In this document: positions 31,879 through 43,514 of the stretch, one piece after another
How positions within the stretch are numbered: position 1 is the first letter of the stretch
Layout of the letters: the number at the start of each line of letters is the position of its first letter
Origin: Pyrenopolyporus hunteri
Taxonomy: Eukaryota; Ascomycota; Sordariomycetes; Xylariales; Hypoxylaceae
Assembly: GCA_902806595.1 (NCBI GenBank)
Contig: CADCXC010000037.1
Coordinates: forward strand, 1,674,001-1,738,000
Length of the DNA stretch: 64,000 nucleotides
Direction: 5' to 3'
Position numbers and translations under genes: made by a program
The notes under the pieces: model-generated
The model's database searches: none
Told to the model about the DNA's origin: nothing
The model's input: only the letters and a program-made list of their open reading frames with translations

Positions 31879-34442
31879 TTAGCGGTAAAAGTACAATACG
31901 AATCATAAGGGAGGACTAGGATTTCAAAACGGACTAAACCATCGGTATGAATAGAAAGCGGATTGTAAAAATATCAAAAACTGACGGCCAAACCATAGCG
32001 AAAGGTTACTCGTCCATGTCACGACGGCTTCGTCGCATAAAGTGTATTTAGACGAATACACGTGTGATAATCAGACAAATGAATCTAAGAACTGCGCATT
32101 ACAACATCCACTGCTTCTGATCAGACCCCGGGGCCGTGATATCAGGCAACCCTCCAAGACCAAGCAATCAGCAAATCATATTCAACGTCGCAAATCCATC
32201 TAACCCAACTTCCATCGCTTACAACCTCCGAGACCTTACTTATTCCACTAGAGTTACTGAAACTAGCCCGCCAAGCCTTGTCCCATCTATCATTGGCTAG
32301 AATATCATGAAGATGTCCAGATTCGGCAATTCCCCTATCGAAGCGAGGGATAAAATAATCAGGTGGATTCTACACGCAGGTAAGAGTCTTTAATCATCTA
32401 TTCAACTCATATCCCACTCCCATTTCACTAGAGCGGTCCCGTCGAGTAGAACAATCTAGCGGTCGTATTCGATGAGGTCCCTATCACCTAAGTATCTAAC
32501 GAGGTCAACTACCTTCTAAGTAGTGACACAGTTCCTTGCGGTTGAGTAAGATATTCCGGTCTGTGCTACCTAGGAAATCCATGTGCGGTATCATAGTATT
32601 ACGATACCGATAGATGGTAAAGCCAGCCAGCAGACTACAACTCGTTTTGTTGCGCTTTCGATCCGATATCCTAATCGTAGCAGACACTGTTAGTGCGTAC
32701 CCAACAAAAGAAAGGCGAGGATCGGGCCTACTTAGGGTAAAGCGCTGTAACTACAGGTAGTCTCTTAGGCACAAGTACAGTAATATACTTATATTTACAA
32801 GGCGCTTCAGCGCATCGATTCACTAAAATCACAGTGAGCTAAGAAACGTTTTTTTTTTTTTTTTGGCAACTAAAAGTCACCATAGTTCTAGTGAATACGA
32901 GCTCTAACCCCTCTATAATTACAGCGCATTTACTCGTACTGTTGGACTGCCATGTTCCTCCGATTCAATGTTACAAATCTTACAGAAGTACCCAAAACTA
33001 GATGAATTAAATAAGTACAAATATTAAGGGGTATAATCGTCAGCGATTGACATTATTGATACTATGTTTGTCTAAGGAGGTGAAGATAGGTATCCATAGA
33101 CCATTACTGTAGGGACCTAATTTTGACATTTCCGAGTAAGGCGGATCCGAAATGCCTCCTATGAGTATTGATAACGGTTAGTTAGAACCTTAGTCTTAAA
33201 TGTAAGAGCAACGACAAGTCTAAAATTCATGAGAACATTTGCTGTGATTGTTTTCCTCTGGGTAGAGCCAGGAGTCTCAGGTAAAAGAATCCTTCCATTT
33301 GAAGTTGGGAGTGACATACAGGCTTGAATTGAAGTGTTTAAGGGGGCATATTGCGCTGGCGCGCCATTAGAGTCTCCGGACTTATCAATGCCTACCAACC
33401 CACAGTAGGAATATTCATAGAGTCAACTAACGTGTTGCTGAGGAATACTGTACTTGAAATACCTATGCCGGGCATGAATATAGCGAATTACCTGAGGTAC
33501 TTATGAATATAACTTAGAGAACCAGCCGACGCGGCTTGCTCCTACTCAGCGTCGTCGTTGACAGTTACTTACACCACGTCGCGCAACACGCTGGTTTATC
33601 AACGGTTTTAGAATACGCGTTTAAGGCTATAATGCAAAGAAAGAAATTATATTATGAAATTGACGCTCTATTCCGAGCCTGAAAAATAATATGTAGGATT
33701 AGGCACTTACCTGAGTACCTAGGCAGATATCCTCGCTATTAAGCCGATAGCCCAGCCATCCGAGTAACCCGTTGGCTAGAACAACTCGAAAATGACCCAT
33801 CCAGCCAATTTGCTTAGGTACCTAATCACCATGCTAGAGACGATGAACACGATAGTCGTCTATTCCTTCGGCAGCCCGCCGCCGCCCTAGGCGAGACCCT
33901 GAACTTAGCGTACCTCCTCAATTAGTCAAATCTCGATTAACGGCTCTGGGAACAAGAGTGGGAGCGCTTCTATAAGACGTTAAACCTCGTACAGAACTGC
34001 GCCTTGCTGTCGATAGGGGATTTCCACCTTGTAACGTGGACGAAATACGGTATGCATCCTAACCTGTCTCACAACATGGTGTTGAGTGTGACCGGCTCCC
34101 TATCATCGGTACCCCGTTGCGGGACATCGTAGCTGAAAATTGAGTATAATATTTGAGATATTAACTCGCGAAGTAATTCGATTACTGGGCAATCTCGCAG
34201 TGTGCATATAATGTTAGGGTTTATATTATGTTAGCGAAAGAATAGTTGAAGCATTAACGTTAGGATAACAATGTAAGACCCCCTTACGCCTCGTGACCAA
34301 ATAATACCCAGTTGTAAGGGTTACTTAACATACTTACCCATTAACTTTATTACAATCTTCTTACACGTTATTAACACCGGAAACTTTTTTAAACTTAAAT
34401 TTAAATTTATGATATATAATATTTCCTTCGATATCGGCGGTA
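31879..34442. other. Gene-poor flank left of the RIP island
   Basis: About 2.5 kb with no accepted gene. It contains a T run at 32850-32869, TACCTAGG tracts (about 33714-33722 and 33816-33824) and an isolated 79-codon minus frame (33159-33398) whose composition is protein-like but which lacks any partner exon. From about 34250 rightward, AT content climbs, suggesting that RIP spread out of the adjacent element. Confidence 0.45.
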
Positions 34443-34448
34443 TAATTA

Positions 34449-34628
34449 TATATTATTAATTTTACGTTTTAATAACGTTTATAATTTATTAATATTTATA
34501 TAAAATTAAATTATAAATAAAATATAAATATTATAAATTATTTAATTTTTTTAAATTTTAATAATCGATAAATATCGTTTTTATATTTTATATAATAAAA
34601 TTTAAATTATATAATTAAATATTTATAT
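34449..34628 (-). repeat. Outer element LTR (left copy)
   Basis: About 180 bp, nearly identical to 47054-47233. Shared landmarks include TTTTAATAACGTTTATAA and TAATCGATAAATATCGTTTT. The few differences are C/T and G/A (for example ACGTTTTAAT versus ATATTTTAAT), as RIP would produce. Confidence 0.8.
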
Positions 34629-36443
34629 TATTTTTTTTCGTTTAATAATAATTTTTTAATTATTAAAATAAATTTATTTAAAATATAAAATAATATTAAA
34701 ATAATATTAAAAATTATATATATTAAAAATTATATTAAAATTTTATATTTATATTTTTTTTCGTTTTATTATATATTAACGATTACGTTTTAATAACGTT
34801 AAATTAATATATTATATATTTTATATAAAATAATTATTATTTACGTATATTAAAAATAAATTAATATCGTTATATTTATTAAATAATAAAATATTTTCGA
34901 AATTTTATAAATAATATATATTATTAATGTAATAATTTACGATAATTTAAAAATCGTCGTAATATAATTTATATTTAACGATACGTTATTATATTTAAAA
35001 AATTTAATCGTCGAACGTATAAATTTAAATAAAATTTTTTTATTTTTATAAATATATTTTAATTTATTTTCGAAAAGTTTTTAAATTATTAAAATAATTT
35101 TTTATTATCGATATTTTATATTACGTCGTTAATTATTTAATAAATTCGTTTTTTTTTTCGTCGATTTTTAAACGTATTCGATATAATTTAATTATTAATT
35201 TTAAAAAAATTAAATTTTAAATATAAAAAAAAATTATTATAACCGTTAAATTTAAAAATATAATTATAAATATTTATCGTTTATTTTAATAATTTTAAAA
35301 AATTTCGTACGATTAAATTAATTTAATATTTTTTAAATATAATACGTTTTAAATCGCCGTTAATTTTTTTAATTTTTTCGTTATTTCGAAAACGTAATAA
35401 AATAATAAATTTTACTATTAAATCGCGTTTTTAATATTATTATTGAATTTTTTTATTAATAAATACGTTAACGTTATTCGATATTTATTTACGAAAATAA
35501 TTAAAAATTTCTTTAATTTTAATAAATATCGAAATAATATCGATAAAAAATATCGTTAATATAATTTTAACGATTATTTAATTTATTACGTATTTAATAA
35601 TAATTAAAATATAAATAACGGTTATAAAAATATAATTAATTATTTATTATATTAACGAAATTAACGAATAAATAAATTATAAATCGAAAAAAATCGAATT
35701 CGATTTTTTTATTAATTAATATATTAAATATTTTATAATAATTTATTAAATAATTAACGTTATTTTAAAATGTTAATATCGTCGAATCGCGTTTTTTTAT
35801 ATAATATTAATTATAATATAATTTAAATTTTAATAAATTTTTTTTACGATTATAAATAATTTATCGTATTTAAAAATTACTTTTAAAATAATCGTTTTTA
35901 TCGACATATTTATAATATAAAATAAATTTTCGAGGTTTTTTTAATATTAAATAATTTTACATAAATAATTATTATATATTATAAAATAATATTTTATTTA
36001 TTCGACTTTTTTAAAAAAAATAACGTCGTTTTTTAATTAAAATATTCGAAAATAATTTATAAATTTATTTTAATAAATTTATATAATTTCGTTATTAAAA
36101 ATTTAACGTTAATTTTTTTAATAAATAAAATTATTTCGAATCGAAATAAATAATCGATTAAAATATTTATTTTATTTATTTTATAAATAATATAAATATC
36201 GTAATATTTTATAACGTTTAAAAAATATAAAATTTTTATAAATTAATTAAATTTTATATTTAAAATTTTAAATAATTTATAATTAATAATTATAATTACG
36301 TTATTATTTTCGATTTAATGTTTTTAATGTTAAAATATTAATATAATCGTTAATAATTTTTTTTTTAAATAATATACTTTTATTAAATATCGATTAATTT
36401 TTTCGAAAAATACGTTACGAAATAAAAAATAAAATTCGATTTA

Positions 36444-36681
36444 TAATAATTAAATAATAAAATATACGTACTTAATTTAATACGTACTTAAATTAATATA
36501 TATTATAAAAAAAAAAATATTTATATACTTTTTTTATATATAAATATATTTTTACACCTATTTTTAAATAAATAATTTTTTTTTAAATATTAATAATAAA
36601 TTAATTTTAATTTTATTATTTTATCGTTATTTATTTTTATTATTATTTTTTTTAATTTTATTACGTATATATTTATTAATA
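36444..36681 (+). repeat. Inner element 5' LTR
   Basis: 238 bp, direct-repeat partner of 42461-42698, beginning TAATAATTAAATAATAAAAT and ending ATTAATA. Mismatches between the copies are C/T or G/A type. Confidence 0.85.
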
Positions 36682-39600
36682 TTAATTAATATTATTAAAT
36701 ATTTAATAATATAAATTAATAAAGTTAAAAAAATTATTATTATAATAACTTTAAAAACTTTATTATAATAATATATACGATATTAGTTACATTTTTTTTT
36801 GTTTATAATAAATTATCGTTTTATATTATTAATTAATTTATTTAAATCTATATTTTTACATCGTAATTTAAATATTTTATTCGATATATTTTTATTTCCT
36901 TTTATATAAATATATAATATTATATCGTAAAAAATATAAAAAAAAAAATTCGACGTAAGCGTAAATTCGTATTATTAATAAAAATTTAATCGAATTAAAA
37001 AATTTAAATAAATTAAAAAAATTAATAAAGTTTTATTCGAAATAAATTAATAATTTTATTAAATATTTTAATTATATAATAATAAAATAAAAAACGATTA
37101 ATTTACGAATAGTTACGATAAAATAAAAGGTAATTTAAATGTTATTAATATTAACGAATTTAAAAATTATCGATTTAAATACGTTATATATTTATATGTT
37201 AAATAAAACTTTTTTATTTTATTAAAAACGATTTAAAAGTTTTATATTAAACGACTTTAAATCGATATTTAAAAAAATACGATTAAAATTAAAATTTACT
37301 TTAATATAAAAAAATATATACGTAAAAAAAAAAAAATATTAATTTTTTTAAAATATTAATTAATTTATTAATAATAAATAATTTATTAATATAAAATATT
37401 AACGAATTAAAATTTATTAAATTTAAATAATTAAACGTATTTATTTAAAAAATATTAATGTATTAAACGAATAAAAGATTAGTTTATTTAAAGGTATTTA
37501 AATTTATATAATTAAAAATTAAATTATAAACGTAATAATTAACGACTTTTTTATTTTAAATATCGACCTACGGTTTTATATTTATATAAACGTTTTAAAC
37601 TTTACTCTTTTTTTTATAACGTTAATTTTTAACCTTTTAATTATTAACGTAATTTATTTTTTAAATAATTTCGTAATAACCTTTTCCTTTTAATAACTTA
37701 TTATCGGTGTTTTATATTTTATCGCCCCTTTTTTTTCGACGTTTATCGCGTAATTATTTCCTTAATAAACGTTTAAACCGTAATAAATTTCGCCCCTTTC
37801 CCCTTTATTATAATAAAGTAATTAAATTTATTAACAATTATCGAATATATTATTTCTTTTTTCCTTCGTTTTATAAATAATACCTATATTTTTTTAATTT
37901 ATAATAATTAATATTTACTTTAATATTTTACCTTAAATAAATTAATAAAAATATTATATAATTTATAACTTTATATATATTAATGGTTAATTAAAATAAA
38001 ACTTTTATTATTTATCGGTTTCGAAAAATATATATAAATTTTTTAAACCGTTACTAAATAATTTATATATAATATCGACGATATTATAAAATAATAAAAC
38101 CGAAAAAAAAATTAATCTATCGAAAACTTCGATTTTTTTTTTTAAACAATTTTATTATTTATATCGATAAATAATTTATAAATATAAATATTTATATTTA
38201 TAAATAATTTTTAAAATAACATTTATTACGATATTTCCTTAATATAAATTTTTAACGAAATATACCTTTTAATAATAATCGAATATTTTAAAAAAATTTA
38301 AAATAACGAAAATAATTATATCGATAAAATATACGATATTTTCGAAAATAAGTTTAAATTTTTTCTAAATATATATTATATCGTCGAAATTAAATAAATA
38401 TAATTTTATATAATATTTTTAATTATTTTAATAAAAAAAATAATTATCTATTTTTTATATAACGTTTTTCGATATTAATATTTTACGAATATATATTTAA
38501 TTATAAAATAATATTTTAATATAAAATAAAATAAAATGTAATATTATAATAATTAAATAAATATTACGTTTATAAATATTAAAATCGATAAAAAAAATAA
38601 AAATAAATTTAATTTCGAAATATTAAAAATTATATTAAATAAATTATCGTTATATTAAAAAATATTTAAAAAAAATTTTAAAAATAAATAATAATTTATC
38701 GTAATAATATAACGAATTTATCGTTTCGTTTCGTAATTTTAATATATTTTATTTATTTTTTCGTATAAATATAAAAAATTAATAAATAAATTTCGAATAT
38801 TTATTAATATATATAAAAATTTTAAAAGTATTCGATAATTTATAACTATTAACGATAATAATAAAAATAATAAATAATTTTATATTAAACAAAAATATTA
38901 TCGTATCGATAAAAGTAAAAAATATTAAACGAAAATAATAATAAAAAATTAAAAACGCCGTTATTAAATATATAAAAAAAAAGGATATTAATTTATTAAA
39001 TACTTCGAAAAAAAATAAAAAAAAGTTAAAAAATAATAAAAAGTTAATAAAAAGCGAAATAAAAATAAATATATTACGTTTTTAACGAAATACGAAAAAA
39101 AAAAGTAAAAAAACTCGAAATTAAAAAAAAAATAGCGATAATTTCGTATATAATACGAAAGAAATAAATATCGAATAATATATAATTACGATATATTTAT
39201 TAAATTAAATATTTCATTACCGTATTATAATTTTTATTTTTTTAAAAAACGAGAAATTTAATACGATTTTTATTTTAAATCGATATTCGAAAAATATTTT
39301 TTAAAGAATTATATTCGATACGAAAATAGTTAAAATATTTACGATTAAAAAAAAATAATATTTTACTTTTATTAAAAAACATTTCGATAAATAATTAAAA
39401 ATAAATAAAATTCGAATAAAAAAAATTAATATTAAATTTAATAACGATTTATTTATCGAATTTTTAAAAATAATTATAATCGATATTTTATTTAATTAAA
39501 TTAATTTTTACGTTATAAAAATTAATATATCGTTTTTTTTATTATTTAATAATATAAACCGATTAAACGTATATTTTAATAACGTTATTAATTAATTAAT

Positions 39601-42460
39601 TTATAAAAATAAAATAACGGTTAATATTACGAAAAAATAAAAATATTTATAATTTTATTTCAAAAATATTATTTTTTTTATAGAAATAAAATTACGACAT
39701 TTATATATTCGTTTCGATTATCTATTAATTAATAAATTTTATAACCTATTAAATAAAATCGAATATAACGTTAATATAAATAATATTAAAAAAATTAATA
39801 AATTTTATTACTATTATTAAATTAAAAATAAAACGCTATAAAAATTTAAATTTAATTTTAAAAACTCGAATATAAATTTTAACTATAAAATTATTATCGA
39901 TATTATATATTTAAAAAAACGTTTTATATTATACGTAATCGACGTAATAATAAAATTTTAAACTACACACTTTATAAAATTTATTTTTATTAAAAAAACA
40001 TAAAAAATATTTAAATAATATTAAATTAATATTTATTTAAAATCTTCGAACGTTATTATTTATAACGTCGATATTAACTTCGATAACGTCGAATTTAAAA
40101 ATAAAATTCGCGTCGTTAATATTATTTACCATTAAATATTAATAAAAATACATTAATCCATTAAAAAAATTAAAAAATATTATAATTTTATTAAAAAAAC
40201 ATATAAAATTATAATCGATAAATTATAAAATTTAAAATTTAAAATATCGCGATTATAAATAATGATTAAAATAATAAATAATATAGTAAATTTAAATAAC
40301 TTCGTATTTATTTTTTTAATTTTCGACACCTATTTTAAAATTAATATAAATTTACCACCTATTTTTACGTAAATATAACGAATATAAATAATTTAAAAAA
40401 TAATAATAAAAATTAAAAAAATTAAAACGTAATAATCGATTAAAAATACGTTAAATATAAAAAATAAACTTAAAATTTTATAAATATTTTTCGAATCTTT
40501 ATTTATAAATAACGAAATATTAATATTTTAAAAAAAAAAAAAATAAAAAAATTTTTATAAAGTTATTATTATTATCGATAAAAACGTAATTATAACTTTT
40601 AACGTATTAAACGACATATTTATATTTCGAAATTTATATATTAAATTATATATTTAATTAAAAAAAATCTTATATTTATTAAATTATTCGAAATCGAATT
40701 ATTAAATTTACATTCGATTTAAATAAATATAAAATTATTTTCGAAAAAAAACTTTTAATAATTAACGACTTTTATTACGTTATTACGTTATACGTTACCT
40801 TTAAAAAACGAAATAATTTCGCATTAATAATTAAATTACGAATAAATAATAAAATATTTACACCTAAAAAACTATATAAAACGTCGAATATAAAAAAACT
40901 TAATATATTATTCGAAAAAAACATCTTATAATTTAAAATATATAATCCTTTAATTTATAAAAACGTAACGATATTTAAATTTTAAATAATTCGTAAAATT
41001 AAAATTAAAAATATTTTTTTATTATATAAAAAATTATAATTAATAATTTAAAATTATAAAAACTTCGATAAAAAATATATTATAACGTATATATTAATTA
41101 TATAAAAAGTAAATTAACGATTTATATTAATTTTAACTTTTATATTATATCGTCGAAAAATAAAAATTATAATAAAAAACATTATTATAATATATATTTA
41201 GTCGAAAACATTAATATAAAAAATAATTTTTATATAATTACCCGTTAAATTAAAAAATAAATACCTCGAAAAAACGTTATTATAAGTCGTTAAATCGTTA
41301 TATAATTTTACGAAATCGAATACGTATTAATTTAAAATTTATTCGCGACATTATTAATAAAAATTACATATAAAACCGTCGACGTTCGATTTATATTTAT
41401 TAATAATAAAGTCGAAACCATTCGAAATTATCGATTTATAAATAAATAATACCTTTAATATCGATATTATTAAATTTATCGCCGTCGAAAATAAAATATT
41501 AATTAAAATCGAAATTAAAATACACCTTTAAAAAATATTAAATAAAAAAATCGAAGACTTTAATAATTTATATATTACGATTTACGAAAAAAATTATAAA
41601 GTTTTTATTATATAAAAAAAATAAATCGAAAAATTCGAATTAATAAATATTAAAACCTTCGATATAATTAAAAAATTTATAAAATAACGAATTTAAAATA
41701 TATATATTATATCGATTTATTAATTCGAAATTATATTCGATTATTCGATAATTACGTAATATTTAAAACCGAAACCTAAAAAAGTTAAAATTTTTAATAT
41801 TCGAATTAAATAATAAATAAATAATTAAACGCGTAAATTTAATTATATCGACCTAAATTTCTATAAATTACGTTTTTACGTTTTTATAAATAATTTATTT
41901 ATAAATAATAAAAATTTAAACTTATAAATTAATTACATTATTATTTTAAAAATTAAAAAATTTACGAATTAAAATAATAAAATTCGAATTAAAAATAATA
42001 TTATTTATTAATCGTTTATTAAATATAAATATATAACGCGTAACGTATTAATTAATAAAATTTACGAAATAATTTAAAATTTCGACGTTAAATATATTAT
42101 TTATTATACGATTAATATTATTTTAAAACGCTTTTTATTATTTAAAATACCGTTCGTTTTATATATCGATTTATTTTTTTTATATTAATATTTAATATAA
42201 ATAAAAAACATTAATAAAAAATAATTAATAATTAATTTAATAACTTTATAATAATTTTATAAAAATCGAGAAATTAATAATATTCGTTAAATTTACGATA
42301 TTTATAATTCGATTAATATAATAATAAAAATATTACTAAATAAAACTATAAAAATATTAATAAAAAATAACTAAATTAATTTACGATTAAAAAAATAAAT
42401 AAAATACGAAATAATAAATTAATTTATAATTAATTAATCGCGAAAAAAAAATAAAATAAA

Positions 42461-42698
42461 TAATAATTAAATAATAAAATATATATATTTAATTTAATAT
42501 ATACTTAAATTAATATATATTATAAAAAAAAAATACTTATATATTTTTCCTATATATAAATACGTTTTCGTATTTATTTTTAAATAAATAATTTCTTTTT
42601 TAAACATTAATAATAAATTAATTTTAACTTTATTATTTTATCGTTATTTATTTTTATTATTATTTTTTTTAACTTTATTACGTACGTACCTATTAATA
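42461..42698 (+). repeat. Inner element 3' LTR
   Basis: 238 bp. It keeps more original bases (TTTTTCCTATATATAAATACG, ACGTACGTACCTATTAATA) than the 5' copy, so it is the better template for judging the pre-RIP sequence. It is followed directly by the ATTTA duplication. Confidence 0.85.
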
Positions 42699-42745
42699 AT
42701 TTATATATATAAAATTATAAAAATATAATTTTTATATATTTTTAA

Positions 42746-43514
42746 GAGTTTTGCTATTAGCACTCCCTCGTTTTGCTATCGGGCCTTATTGGCACTCCCA
42801 ATACATTAAAATACCTACCATATCTAACAACCCCACATACAAATCTACGTACAATCGTGTTAATACATAATGTACACCTTATGCACTTTTTCAATTGATT
42901 CAATTACATACAGCTCCCAACACATATCCCACTATATATTCTATTATATCCCACCCACTCTAAGGATGCAAAATATACAAAACAGATCGCCAGTTTCGCC
43001 TCAATTAGACCTTTCTAATGGTATAGGTTTCATATCGGTGCATGCCCTATTTCAAAAGTTATTTGAATATATACTCAATTCCATACATATATTCAAAGGT
43101 GTCAAAAGGTGCTGGAGGGGTATGCGACCGCAAAAGGGGATCACATGACCACCTCTAGCCACCACTTACACCCCTATTGAATTGAGTATATATTGAAATA
43201 ACTTTTCATATAGGGCATGCACCAATATGAAACCTATACCATTAGAAAGGCCTAATCGAGGCGAAACTGGCGATCTGTTTTGTATATTTTGCATCCTTAG
43301 GATGGGTGGGATATAATAGAATATATGGTGGGAGCTGTATGTAATTGAATCAATTGAAAAAGTGTACCCGTACTCGGAGAGACTATCTGGTTTGCTGCAT
43401 TTTTGTATGAGAATGTGTTAGTGGGGCCGAGTACGGGGTGGGAGATGTACTTTTTGTATTGGGAGTGCCAATAAGGCCCGATAGCAATTTTAGGGAGTGC
43501 TAATAGCAAAACTC
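42746..43514. mobile_element. Foldback/MITE-like DNA element, hAT-type duplication, not RIP-mutated
   Basis: 769 bp of normal base composition inside the AT-rich block. It starts GAGTTTTGCTATTAGCACTC and ends in the perfect inverse. It is flanked by an 8-bp direct repeat ATTTTTAA at 42738-42745 and 43515-43522. Long arms 42887-43080 and 43190-43361 are imperfect inverted repeats around a loop of about 109 bp. There is no transposase frame; the 92- and 70-codon frames inside merely translate the palindrome arms. An 8-bp duplication fits hAT-type elements, so a non-autonomous hAT relative is likely; other families with 8-bp duplications are not excluded. Confidence 0.85.
42887..43361. repeat. 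Long inverted-repeat arms of the foldback element
   Basis: The left arm at 42887-43080 pairs with the right arm at 43190-43361 almost throughout. Shared blocks include TTTTTCAATTGATTCAATTA, GATGCAAAATATACAAAACA and CTAATGGTATAGGTTTCATA. Differences are scattered substitutions plus a short indel near the ATATATTCTATTATATCCC block. Confidence 0.9.

Larger units (their letters stand above)
36444..42698 (+). mobile_element. Inner LTR retrotransposon, RIP-inactivated, nested in the outer one
   Basis: 6255 bp bounded by 238-bp direct repeats and flanked by ATTTA on both sides (36439-36443 and 42699-42703), the 5-bp duplication typical of LTR elements. LTR ends read TA...TA, as TG...CA becomes after C-to-T change on both strands. 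The sequence before the right LTR (about 42441-42460, CGCGAAAAAAAAATAAAAT) is a polypurine-like tract, giving plus orientation. Plus-strand purine richness over 38.6-42.2 kb agrees. It retains more non-CpG cytosines than the outer element (for example 37561-37860 and 40141-40200), so it has had less RIP. No reading frame survives and the superfamily is undecided. Confidence 0.8.

Noticed and set aside
42870..43509. Frames of 92 (+) and 70 (-) codons inside the foldback element
   Set aside because: They mirror each other because the arms are inverted repeats; no transposase motif.
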